DNA from: 13-2-20CM-68-14 sp035640035
GTDB taxonomy: Bacteria; Actinomycetota; Thermoleophilia; Gaiellales; Gaiellaceae
Assembly (NCBI GenBank): GCA_035640035.1
Contig: DASQWX010000016.1
Location: forward strand, 1-41,395
DNA: 41,395 nt
Direction: 5' to 3'
Shown here: positions 22,464-29,752 of the stretch, piece after piece
Numbering within the stretch: the stretch's first letter is position 1
How the letters are laid out: the number at the start of each line of letters is the position of its first letter
Translations under genes and position numbers: made by a program
Notes under the pieces: generated by a model
Seen by the model: only the letters and a program-made list of their open reading frames with translations
What the model was told of the DNA's origin: nothing
Databases searched by the model: none

Positions 22464-22931
22464 GTGGCCGAGAGCGTCCGATATGCGGTGGACGGGTGGG
22501 GCGTGGGGGAACTTTGGCTCGACGGCGACACGCTGCTCGGGCACGAGCTGCCGCGCCCGCGACGTGATGTAGATGTAGGTGTGCACCTACATCACCCACT
22601 TGCCGAGCGCATGCTCGCTCACTTCGCGGGCGAGCGCGACTCCTTCGGTGACGTCCCGCTCGACCTTGACGGCTACACCGATTTCCAGCGCGCTGTTGTC
22701 GAGGCGCTTCGGGGCGTCCCCTGGGGCGAGATCGTCACATACGGCGAGCTGGCTGCCCTGGCCGGGTACCCGAACGCTCAGCGTGCCGCCGGGTCGGTCT
22801 GCGCGCACAACCGATTCCCGCTCGTCGTCCCGTGTCACCGCGTCGTCTCGGCGACCGGAATCGGGAGCTATGGCGCGAGCGGCATCGAGTACAAGCGTCG
22901 TCTGCTCGAGCTCGAAGATGTCCTTCTCTGA
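22464..22931 (+). CDS. ogt: Methylated-DNA-protein cysteine methyltransferase
   Basis: 155 residues, suicide O6-alkylguanine repair enzyme. The C-terminal domain is typical: FQRAVVEALRGVPWGEIVTY, GYPNAQRAAGSVCAHNRFPL, the acceptor site VVPCHRVV with Cys124, and GIGSYGASGIEYKRRLLELE. The N-terminal domain (1-70) is short and contains DVDVGVHLHHP, encoded by a striking palindrome. GTG start supported by -10 TACGGT 7 nt upstream. The 3' end overlaps the whiA start by 14 bases, so the two are coupled. Confidence 0.93.
   Translation: MAESVRYAVDGWGVGELWLDGDTLLGHELPRPRRDVDVGVHLHHPLAERMLAHFAGERDSFGDVPLDLDGYTDFQRAVVEALRGVPWGEIVTYGELAALAGYPNAQRAAGSVCAHNRFPLVVPCHRVVSATGIGSYGASGIEYKRRLLELEDVLL
22564..22595. 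repeat. Intragenic near-perfect palindrome in the alkyltransferase gene
   Basis: Perfect 10-bp arms GATGTAGGTG (22572-22581) and CACCTACATC (22584-22593) around TG. The preceding bases GTGATGTA also match the right flank: without one copy of a tandem GATGTA the arms would be 12 bp (GTGATGTAGGTG and CACCTACATCAC). The segment uses GTA and CTA codons that are scarce in this genome. Confidence 0.7.
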
Positions 22932-23835
22932 GGACGTTCGGAACGAGCTTGCCGCGATCGCGCCCGAGCGCGAGTGCGACCGGCAGGCCGAACTATCGGC
23001 CCTCTTCCATTCCGCCGGAAGGTGGCATATGCGGGGCGGGGAGGTGTCGGTGCACCTCGATGTGTCGAGCTCAGCGGTGGCGCGGCGCGCGTTCAGCCTG
23101 CTCCGGTCGCTCGGCGTCTACTCAGAGATCCGGACATACCGGCGCCGGTCGTTCGACCGGGCGACTCGCTATCAGCTGCACATCGAGGGAACGGAGCAGG
23201 CGCTCGAAGTCCTCCAGGCATGCGGTGTGCTCGGCCGTCGCCGCCAGCCGCTGTCGCTGCCCCCGAAGCGAATCGTCGGGCGCCGCTGCTGCCGCGCGGC
23301 GTACCTCCGGGGCTCTCTCCTTGCGGCCGGGTCGGTCTCGCCTCCGCCTTCGCCGCACCTCGAGGTGAGGACGGAGTCGAAGGACGCCGCCGAGTTCGTC
23401 GCCGATGCGGTTGCTCGTGAAGATGTCACGCTGCGCGTGCTGGAGCGCCGCGACCACGCGGCCGCGTACGCGAAGGGCCTCGAGCCGATCGCCGAGGCAC
23501 TCGCTCTCGCGGGAGCAAGCGATGCGGCGCTCGCCCTCGACGAGGGTGCGGTCGTGGGGGAGACCAAAGCGCGTGCGAACCGTCTGACGAATGCCGACCA
23601 CGCGAACCTCATTCGCACCAGCCGCGCGGCTCATGCCCAGCTGGAGGCGATCAGGCGGCTCGAGCGCGACGAAGGTTTCGATCGCCTCTCGCCGCGTCTC
23701 CGCGAAGTCGCCGAGCTACGGCTGCGGCACCCGTCGTTGCCGCTTCGAGAGCTCGCGCTCAAGTGCCGTCCGCCGGCCTCGAAAGCGGCCGTTCATCGGC
23801 GCTTGCAGAGGCTGATATCCCTGGCTGAAATCTGA
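22918..23835 (+). CDS. whiA: Sporulation/cell-division transcription regulator WhiA
   Basis: 305 residues. WhiA has an N-terminal homing-endonuclease-like domain without nuclease activity and a C-terminal helix-turn-helix. Seen: SFSEDVRNELAAI at the start, CDRQAELSALFHSAGR, CCRAAYLRGSLLAAGS, then the linker ANRLTNADHANLIRTSRAAH and the HTH region LSPRLREVAELRLRHPSLPL. It controls division genes in Streptomyces and Bacillus. ATG at 22918 lies inside the end of the alkyltransferase gene. The usual upstream partners rapZ and yvcK are absent here. Confidence 0.95.
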   Translation: MSFSEDVRNELAAIAPERECDRQAELSALFHSAGRWHMRGGEVSVHLDVSSSAVARRAFSLLRSLGVYSEIRTYRRRSFDRATRYQLHIEGTEQALEVLQACGVLGRRRQPLSLPPKRIVGRRCCRAAYLRGSLLAAGSVSPPPSPHLEVRTESKDAAEFVADAVAREDVTLRVLERRDHAAAYAKGLEPIAEALALAGASDAALALDEGAVVGETKARANRLTNADHANLIRTSRAAHAQLEAIRRLERDEGFDRLSPRLREVAELRLRHPSLPLRELALKCRPPASKAAVHRRLQRLISLAEI

Positions 23836-23869
23836 ACGGCAACGTGCGTTCGTATGCCTTTCCCGGCAG

Positions 23870-23899
23870 TTGAAACGAACCCCGGGCATTCGTTAATAC
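23870..23899 (+). promoter_or_regulatory. Promoter downstream of whiA with operator-like repeat in its spacer
   Basis: TTGAAA (23870-23875), 18-bp spacer, TAATAC (23894-23899). Inside the spacer lies the inverted repeat AACGAA ... TTCGTT (23874-23894, 9-nt centre), a typical repressor position. Transcription would start near 23906, about 360 bases before gapA. Confidence 0.6.
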
Positions 23900-23978
23900 T
23901 TGTGCCAGGCGGGTTCGCGCTCGTCCGGTGATGGATTCAGACCCCGTCCGTCGCCAAGGTCCGGAGCGCGACAATTGC

Positions 23979-24221
23979 GGAGGGGGAGGTCGTCCTCGGA
24001 GCTTCCCCTCCGGCCCGCCACCTTCGGTGGCGCGCCCGAGGGCGGAACGGCGCACGGGCAAAGCCCGTACGCCTCTTAATGTCTGCAGCGCAAGCGCTGC
24101 AGACGCGGCCCGCCGTCCCGCTCGAAATCCGGCTTCGGCTTCGCCGAAGCCATGACGATTTCGAGCGGTTCATCTGCAAAGTTCATCGTTCGCGGCCGTG
24201 ACGGGCAAAGCCCGCCACGGC
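23979..24221. repeat. Array of six hairpins upstream of gapA
   Basis: H1 23979-24011 (10-bp stem, one G-U). H2 24016-24032 (CGCCACC, loop TTC). H3 24054-24068 (ACGGGC, loop AAA). H4 24081-24104 (GTCTGCAGCG, loop CAAG, perfect). H5 24118-24168: outer 12-bp stem CCGCTCGAAATC enclosing a perfect 9-bp hairpin GGCTTCGGC with loop TTC. H6 24195-24221 (GCCGTG-A-CGGGC, loop AAA, one A-C mismatch). No protein-like frame is present from 23836 to 24265. Could be a structured leader, a small RNA or clustered mobile palindromes. Confidence 0.75.
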
Positions 24222-24231
24222 GCCGAAACGT

Positions 24232-24237
24232 TAGATT
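24232..24237 (+). promoter_or_regulatory. Possible proximal -10 element of gapA
   Basis: TAGATT directly after hairpin H6; it would give a leader of about 22 nt that contains the GAGGAG ribosome binding site (24256-24261). The -35 region would fall in the hairpin. Confidence 0.4.
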
Positions 24238-24265
24238 CCTTTGCGAAAAAGAACTGAGGAGCGAC

Positions 24266-25306
24266 ATGGCTAAGGCAAGGGTTGGGATCAACGGATTCGG
24301 GCGCATCGGGCGGAACTTTTTCCGGGCGCATTTGGAGCGCAAGGGTGACTTCGAGGTCGTCGCTGCCAACGACCTGGGCGACGCGAAGACCATGGCGCAC
24401 CTGCTCAAGCACGACTCCGTGCTCGGGCGGCTCGGCGAGGATGTGGAGGTCGGCGACGGCTCGATCACCGTCGGGAAGCACGAGATCCAGCTGCTCTCCG
24501 AGCGCGATCCCAAGGACCTTCCCTGGCGCGACCTCGACGTCGACATCGTGATCGAGTCGACCGGATTCTTCACCGACCGCGAAGGCGCGGCGCAGCACCT
24601 CGAAGCCGGCGCGTCCAAGGTCGTCATCTCGGCACCCGCGACGGATCCCGACGTCACGATTGTCCTCGGCGTCAACGACGACGACTACGACGCCGAGAAC
24701 CACCGCATCGTCTCGAACGCCTCCTGCACCACCAACTGCGTCGCCCCGATGGCCAAGGTCCTCCATGACGCGCTCACGATCGAGCAGGGCTTCATGACGA
24801 CCATCCACGCCTACACCGCCGACCAGCGCCTCCAGGACCTCCCGCACAAGGACCTACGCCGGGCGCGCGCGGCGGCGCTGAACCTGATCCCGACGTCGAC
24901 CGGCGCCGCGAAGGCGATCGGGCTCGTCCTCCCGGACCTGCAGGGCAAGGTCGATGGGATGTCGATGCGGGCGCCGGTTCCGGACGGCTCCGTCACCGAC
25001 CTCGTCGTCGCGGTCTCTCGAACGACGAGTGCCGACGAGGTGAACGAGCTCTTCCGCGCAGCGTCCGAGAGCGGCCCGCTCGAGGGCCTGCTCGCCTACA
25101 GCGACGAGCCGCTCGTCTCGCAGGACATCGTCGGCTCGTCCCACTCGTGCACCTTCGACAGCGAGCTGACGATGGTGAACGGGAGGCTCGTCAAGGTCTT
25201 CGGCTGGTACGACAACGAGTGGGGCTACAGCTGCCGCCTCGTCGACCTCGTCTCGAAGATGGCCGGCGCAGCGCTGCCGAAGGCCCAAGCCGCGGCCACT
25301 GCTTAG
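24266..25306 (+). CDS. gapA: Glyceraldehyde-3-phosphate dehydrogenase
   Basis: 346 residues. The N-terminal Rossmann motif is VGINGFGRIGRNFFRAHLE. The catalytic Cys154 sits in SNASCTTNCVAPM. TIHAYTADQRLQD and NLIPTSTGAAKAIGLVLP follow, then the C-terminal WYDNEWGYSCRLVDL. It oxidises glyceraldehyde 3-phosphate with NAD and phosphate, first reaction of lower glycolysis. ATG at 24266 has GAGGAG five bases upstream; the open frame further upstream is not protein-like. First gene of a five-gene run with pgk, an aminotransferase, tpiA and gpmI. Confidence 0.97.
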   Translation: MAKARVGINGFGRIGRNFFRAHLERKGDFEVVAANDLGDAKTMAHLLKHDSVLGRLGEDVEVGDGSITVGKHEIQLLSERDPKDLPWRDLDVDIVIESTGFFTDREGAAQHLEAGASKVVISAPATDPDVTIVLGVNDDDYDAENHRIVSNASCTTNCVAPMAKVLHDALTIEQGFMTTIHAYTADQRLQDLPHKDLRRARAAALNLIPTSTGAAKAIGLVLPDLQGKVDGMSMRAPVPDGSVTDLVVAVSRTTSADEVNELFRAASESGPLEGLLAYSDEPLVSQDIVGSSHSCTFDSELTMVNGRLVKVFGWYDNEWGYSCRLVDLVSKMAGAALPKAQAAATA

Positions 25307-25310
25307 GAGG

Positions 25311-26354
25311 TTGCAGGGACCGCGTTCGGTTCGCGACGCCGACGTTGGCGGCAAGCACGTGCTGGTGCGGGCGGACCTGAACGTGCCACTCGAGGACAGT
25401 CGGATCGCCGACGAGACACGGATCCAGGCGTCGCTGCCGACGCTGAGGCTGTTGCTCGATCGCAAAGCCGCTCAGGTGCGCGTCTGCTCGCACCTGGGCC
25501 GGCCGAAGGGCGAGGAGCCGGCCTTCTCGATGCGGCCCGTCCGCGAGAGGCTCGGCGAGCTGCTCGACGACGACCGGGTCGAGGTGCTCGAGAACACGCG
25601 CTTCAACCCCGGCGAGACGAAGAACGATCCGGAGTTCGCCCGCGAGCTGGCGGACGGATCCGAGATCTTCGTTGAGGACGCATTCGGGTCTGTCCACCGC
25701 GCCCATGCTTCCACGGTCGGCATCGCCGAGCTATTGCCGGCCTACGCCGGACTGCTGCTCGAGCGGGAACTGGAGCAGCTCGGCCGGCTGCTGGGCAAGG
25801 TCGAGCGGCCGTTCGTGCTCGTCTCGGGCGGCGCAAAGGTCGAAGACAAGCTCGGCGTCCTGCGCAATCTCGGAGGCAAGGCCGACACCGTCCTGATCGG
25901 CGGCAAGATGGCAGAGGAACTGCGGGACGAGAACCCGCTCGAATTCGAGGTCGTACTACCGGAGGACGTCGTGGGTGCGGCCGCGTTCGAGGCAGACGTC
26001 GAGTCCGAGGTGTTCGGCTACGACGAGCTGCCGGATGGCTGGCTCGGCCTCGATATCGGGCCGCGGACGCGCGAACGTTTCGCGGCCGAGATCGCGCGGG
26101 CGAAGACGATCTTCTGGAACGGCCCAATGGGTGTCTTCGAGTGGCCGCGCTTCGCGGAGGGGACGCGCTCGATTGCGCAGGCGGTCGCGGGCGCCGACGC
26201 GTTCTCGGTCGTCGGAGGTGCCGATTCGATCCGGGCCCTGAATGAGCTCGGACTCACGGACCGCGTCTCGTGGGCCTCGACGGGCGGCGGCGCCGCCCTC
26301 GAGCTGCTGGAGGGCAAAGAGCTGCCGGGCGTCGCAGTGATTCCACCCGCGTGA
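25311..26354 (+). CDS. pgk: Phosphoglycerate kinase, compact form
   Basis: 347 residues, shorter than the usual 385-415. N-domain motifs: VLVRADLNVPLED, CSHLGRPKG, LENTRFNPGE. C-domain: FVLVSGGAKVEDKLGVLRNL, VLIGGKMAEEL, LDIGPRTRERF, TIFWNGPMGVFEWPRF, VVGGADSIRAL and ASTGGGAALELLEGKELPGV. Between IGGKMAEEL and LPEDVV about 25-30 residues of the usual helical segment (ANTFL...GKSL...AK) are missing. Start TTG at 25311 abuts TAGGAGG, so the exact start is uncertain; no better start codon exists nearby. Confidence 0.94.
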   Translation: MQGPRSVRDADVGGKHVLVRADLNVPLEDSRIADETRIQASLPTLRLLLDRKAAQVRVCSHLGRPKGEEPAFSMRPVRERLGELLDDDRVEVLENTRFNPGETKNDPEFARELADGSEIFVEDAFGSVHRAHASTVGIAELLPAYAGLLLERELEQLGRLLGKVERPFVLVSGGAKVEDKLGVLRNLGGKADTVLIGGKMAEELRDENPLEFEVVLPEDVVGAAAFEADVESEVFGYDELPDGWLGLDIGPRTRERFAAEIARAKTIFWNGPMGVFEWPRFAEGTRSIAQAVAGADAFSVVGGADSIRALNELGLTDRVSWASTGGGAALELLEGKELPGVAVIPPA

Positions 26355-27553
26355 CGATCGACGTCGAGCGCGCACGCGCCGAGACGCCCGGTGTCGCGCA
26401 CGTGACGCACCTCAACAATGCGGGGTCTTCGTTGCCACCGCAGCCGGTGCTCGACGCGGTCATCGGCCACATGGAGCTCGAGGCGCGGATCGGCGGCTAT
26501 GAGGCGCATGACGCGAACGAGGAAGCGATCGACCGCTTCTACAGCGCGACCGCAGAGCTGATCGGTGCTGAGCGCGCGGAGATTGCGTTCTGCTCGAGCG
26601 CGACCCGGGCCTGGGACATGGCGTTCTACTCGTTCCGTTTCGACCGCGGCGACCGGATCTTGACCTCGGTTGTCGACTACATCAGCAACTACATCGCGTT
26701 CATCCAGACGGCGGAGCGGACCGGCGCCGAGGTTGTCACAGTCCCGAACGACGAGCACGGCCAGATCTCGCTCGAACGGCTGCGTGAGCTCGTGGACGAG
26801 CGCGTGAGGCTGATCGCAATCACGCATGTGCCGACGAACGGCGGCCTAGTGAATCCCGTTCGCGAGATCGGCTCGATCGCACGAGAGGCCGGAATCCCGT
26901 ATCTCGTCGACGCCTGTCAGTCGGCCGGACAGCTCCCGCTGGACGTCGACGAGATCGGCTGCGACGCGCTCTCGGCCACGGGGCGCAAGTTCCTCCGCGG
27001 CCCCCGCGGGACAGGCTTCCTCTACGTCCGCCGAGCGCTTCTCGAACGGCTCGAGCCGCCGCTCGTCGACATGCGCGCGGCCGACTGGGTCGCCCCCGAT
27101 CGCTACCAACTCCGGCCCGACGGCCGCCGCTTCGAGGAATGGGAGCAGGACTACGCCGGCAAGGCGGGTCTCGCCCGGGCGATCGACTACGCCCTCGAGT
27201 GGGACGTCGGCGCGATCTGGGAGCGCGTTCGAGCGCTCGGTGCCCGCCTCCGCGAGCGGCTTGCCGACATCGCCGACGTTACGGTCCGGGACGTCGGGGC
27301 CGAGCGCTGTGCGATCGTCACCTTCGACGTCGCCGACATCCCCGCCGAGAAGGTCAAGGACGCGCTCGCGCGCGAGGCGATCAACGTCAGTGTCTCGGCC
27401 ACGACCTCGGCCGTGATCGAGTCGATCGAACGCGGCCTCCCCGATCTCGTTCGGGCGTCGCCGCACTACTACAACACCGAAGACGAAGTCGACCGACTCG
27501 TGGAAGCCGTCAGCGCGATTGCCGCGGCGTCCGGTCGAGGAAGACCTCGCTGA
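26351..27553 (+). CDS. Class V aminotransferase (cysteine desulfurase / isopenicillin N epimerase-like)
   Basis: 400 residues, PLP-dependent fold type I. Seen: HLNNAGSSLPPQPVLDAV, EIAFCSSATRAWDMAFYSF (cofactor phosphate region), AITHVPTNGGLVNPVREIG, YLVDACQSAGQLPLDVDEIG (PLP Asp) and SATGRKFLRGPRGTGFLYV with the Schiff-base Lys. The GRKFLRGPRGTGFLYV and the lack of a mobile-loop active Cys point to the epimerase/EgtE-like branch rather than a true IscS. GTG start overlaps the pgk stop (GTGA). Its place inside a glycolytic run is unusual; the substrate is unknown. Confidence 0.88.
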   Translation: MTIDVERARAETPGVAHVTHLNNAGSSLPPQPVLDAVIGHMELEARIGGYEAHDANEEAIDRFYSATAELIGAERAEIAFCSSATRAWDMAFYSFRFDRGDRILTSVVDYISNYIAFIQTAERTGAEVVTVPNDEHGQISLERLRELVDERVRLIAITHVPTNGGLVNPVREIGSIAREAGIPYLVDACQSAGQLPLDVDEIGCDALSATGRKFLRGPRGTGFLYVRRALLERLEPPLVDMRAADWVAPDRYQLRPDGRRFEEWEQDYAGKAGLARAIDYALEWDVGAIWERVRALGARLRERLADIADVTVRDVGAERCAIVTFDVADIPAEKVKDALAREAINVSVSATTSAVIESIERGLPDLVRASPHYYNTEDEVDRLVEAVSAIAAASGRGRPR

Positions 27554-27576
27554 CGCCGGGGAGCTAACCCTCGCCG

Positions 27577-27582
27577 TAAGAT
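27577..27582 (+). promoter_or_regulatory. -10 element before tpiA
   Basis: TAAGAT ends 7 nt before the GTG of tpiA, suggesting an internal leaderless promoter inside the glycolytic run. Confidence 0.55.
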
Positions 27583-27589
27583 CGCGCCC

Positions 27590-28279
27590 GTGCTGATCGC
27601 GGGCAACTGGAAGATGTACAAGGGGCCCGGCGCGACGCGTGAGTTCTGCACCGCCTTCGCGCCGCCCGACGGGGTAGACACTGTCCTGTGCCCTCCGTTC
27701 GGCTCACTCGGGGCAGCGGTCGCCAGCGGCCAGACGATCTTCGCTCAGAACGTTCACTGGGCGGACGAGGGCGCCTTCACCGGCGAGGTGTCGACGCTGA
27801 TCCTGCGCGAGCTGGGCGTCCGCGGTGCGATCGTCGGCCATTCCGAGCGGCGGCAGTACTTCGGCGAGACCGACGAGACTGTTGGGCTGCGGGCCGGACA
27901 CGCGCTCGAGGCGGGCCTGCGCGTGATTGCGTGCGTGGGGGAGCTCGAAGAGGAGCGAGAGCGCGGTGAGACGGAGGACGTGTTGCGGCGGCAAGTCTCG
28001 GTTTTGCAGCCGCACGACGACCTCGTCATCGCCTACGAGCCGGTCTGGGCGATCGGGACCGGGAAGACGGCGACGCCTCAGATCGCGCAGGAAGCGCACG
28101 CATTGATCAAATCCATCCTCGGCGTCCCGGTCCTCTACGGCGGTTCGGTCAAGCCCGAGAACGCCGAGGAGCTCCTCGCCCAACCCGACGTCGACGGCGC
28201 GCTCGTCGGCGGCGCTTCGCTCGAGGTGGAATCGTTCGCGGCGATTTGCGAGACGGCGGCCCGACTTTCCCGCTCGTAA
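27590..28279 (+). CDS. tpiA: Triosephosphate isomerase
   Basis: 229 residues, slightly shorter than the usual 245-255. Active-site elements are complete: AGNWKMYKG (Lys8), IVGHSERRQYFGETD (electrophilic His), AYEPVWAIGTGKTATPQIAQ (catalytic Glu and mobile loop) and LYGGSVKPEN (phosphate loop). It interconverts dihydroxyacetone phosphate and glyceraldehyde 3-phosphate. GTG start with -10 TAAGAT 7 nt upstream, 36 bases after the aminotransferase stop. Its 3' end overlaps gpmI. Confidence 0.96.
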   Translation: MLIAGNWKMYKGPGATREFCTAFAPPDGVDTVLCPPFGSLGAAVASGQTIFAQNVHWADEGAFTGEVSTLILRELGVRGAIVGHSERRQYFGETDETVGLRAGHALEAGLRVIACVGELEEERERGETEDVLRRQVSVLQPHDDLVIAYEPVWAIGTGKTATPQIAQEAHALIKSILGVPVLYGGSVKPENAEELLAQPDVDGALVGGASLEVESFAAICETAARLSRS

Positions 28280-29724
28280 CGCTCGTCATCCTGGACGGGT
28301 GGGGGTGCGCGCCGCCCGGTCCCGGGAACGCGGTCGAGCTGGCGAGCACACCGGTGTTCGACGCGCTCTGGGCGCGCTATCCACACACGACGCTGAAGGC
28401 GTCCGGCGAGGCGGTGGGCCTGCCGGCCGGCCAGATGGGGAACTCCGAGGTCGGCCACCTGACAATCGGCTCCGGCCGCGTCCTCGACCAGGACTTCCAG
28501 CGCGTGAACCGCGCGATCGCCGACGGCTCGTTGTTCGCGAATCCCGCCCTTGTCGGAGCGTTCGAGCGGGCGAAGGAGCGCGGAACGAACGTCCATCTGC
28601 TCGGTCTCGTCTCGTACGGAGGCGTCCATTCGCACATCGACCACCTCCGCGCCTTGCTCGAGCTCGCTCGCCGACAGGGGCTGGAGGAGCGGACCTTCGT
28701 CCACGCCTTCACCGACGGGCGCGACGTCTCGCCCCATTCGGCGGTCAAGGATCTCGCCGAGCTTCCGGACGACCGGATCGCCGGCATCGCCGGCCGGTAC
28801 TACGCGATGGACCGGGACCAGCGCTGGGAGCGGACCGACCGGGCGTACGAGACGATCGTTTCCGGGGGACACGTCTGGGGACAGACCCCGGCCGAGGCCG
28901 TTCAGGCCAGCTACGAGGCCGGCGTCACCGACGAGTTCATCGTGCCGATCGCCCTCGAAGGGCGGCCCCGCCTCGGCCAGGGCGACGCGGCGATCTTCTT
29001 CAACTTCCGCCCCGACAGAGCACGCCAATTAGCGATCAAGCTTTTGGAGGCCGGTTTCGATCTCACCACCATGACGCGGTACCACGAGGACTTCGCCTGC
29101 CCGGTCGCGTTCGAGGAGCAGGACGTGGAGGAAGCGATGGCGGAGGTCCTCGCCGCGCACGGAGTCCGCCAGCTGCACGTCGCAGAGACGGAGAAGTACG
29201 CGCACGTCACCTACTTCTTCAACGGAGGCCGCGAGGACGAATGGCGTGGGGAGACGCGGATCCTCGTCCCGAGCCCGCGCGACGTGCCGAGCTACGACCA
29301 GAAGCCGGAGATGTCGGCGCACGAGGTCACGCGGCGCTTCTGCGGCGAGGTCGGGCGCGGCTACGCGTTCGCGGTCGTCAACTTCGCGAATCCCGACATG
29401 GTCGGCCATACCGGGTCGATCCCCGCGGTGACGAAAGCGGTGGAGACGACCGACACCTGCCTGGGTGAGGTCGTCGAGGCCGTCGAGAGCGCAGGCGGCG
29501 TGAGCCTCGTCACCGCCGACCACGGGAACGCCGAACAGATGCTCGAGGCAGACGCCACGAGCCCGCACACCGCACACACCACAAATCCGGTTCCGCTGGT
29601 GCTCACGAATACCGGGATGGAATTGCGTGAGAACGGCGAACTCTCCGATCTCGTCCCGACGGCGCTCGCCCTGCTGGGCTTTGCCCAACCTTTACAGATG
29701 AGCGGGAAATCGCTGCTGAGATGA
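28246..29724 (+). CDS. gpmI: 2,3-bisphosphoglycerate-independent phosphoglycerate mutase
   Basis: 492 residues, Mn-dependent iPGM, converting 3-phosphoglycerate to 2-phosphoglycerate. Seen: VILDGWGCAPPGPGNAV (metal Asp), QMGNSEVGHLTIGSGR (phosphorylated Ser), GGVHSHIDHL, FTDGRDVSPHSA, YYAMDRDQRWERTD, YFFNGGREDEW, NFANPDMVGHTG and VTADHGNAEQM (metal ligands). The only reasonable start is TTG at 28246, giving a 34-base overlap with tpiA. Last gene of the gapA run. Confidence 0.96.
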   Translation: MRDGGPTFPLVTLVILDGWGCAPPGPGNAVELASTPVFDALWARYPHTTLKASGEAVGLPAGQMGNSEVGHLTIGSGRVLDQDFQRVNRAIADGSLFANPALVGAFERAKERGTNVHLLGLVSYGGVHSHIDHLRALLELARRQGLEERTFVHAFTDGRDVSPHSAVKDLAELPDDRIAGIAGRYYAMDRDQRWERTDRAYETIVSGGHVWGQTPAEAVQASYEAGVTDEFIVPIALEGRPRLGQGDAAIFFNFRPDRARQLAIKLLEAGFDLTTMTRYHEDFACPVAFEEQDVEEAMAEVLAAHGVRQLHVAETEKYAHVTYFFNGGREDEWRGETRILVPSPRDVPSYDQKPEMSAHEVTRRFCGEVGRGYAFAVVNFANPDMVGHTGSIPAVTKAVETTDTCLGEVVEAVESAGGVSLVTADHGNAEQMLEADATSPHTAHTTNPVPLVLTNTGMELRENGELSDLVPTALALLGFAQPLQMSGKSLLR

Positions 29725-29737
29725 GAAAAACCGACGT

Positions 29738-29743
29738 TATACT
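29738..29743 (+). promoter_or_regulatory. -10 element of the sigma factor gene
   Basis: TATACT lies 9 nt before the TTG at 29753, again leaving almost no leader. The -35 region is not clear. Confidence 0.5.
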
Positions 29744-29752
29744 CCCCCGACT

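Noticed and set aside
22564..22595. LexA or SOS box for the palindrome in the alkyltransferase gene
   Set aside because: Does not match the actinobacterial GAAC-N4-GTTC pattern and lies within the coding region rather than at the promoter.
26270..26350. Earlier ATG start for the class V aminotransferase
   Set aside because: The upstream 27 codons are Arg/Gly-rich and lie within pgk; GTG at 26351 overlaps the pgk stop and begins a family-like N-terminus.
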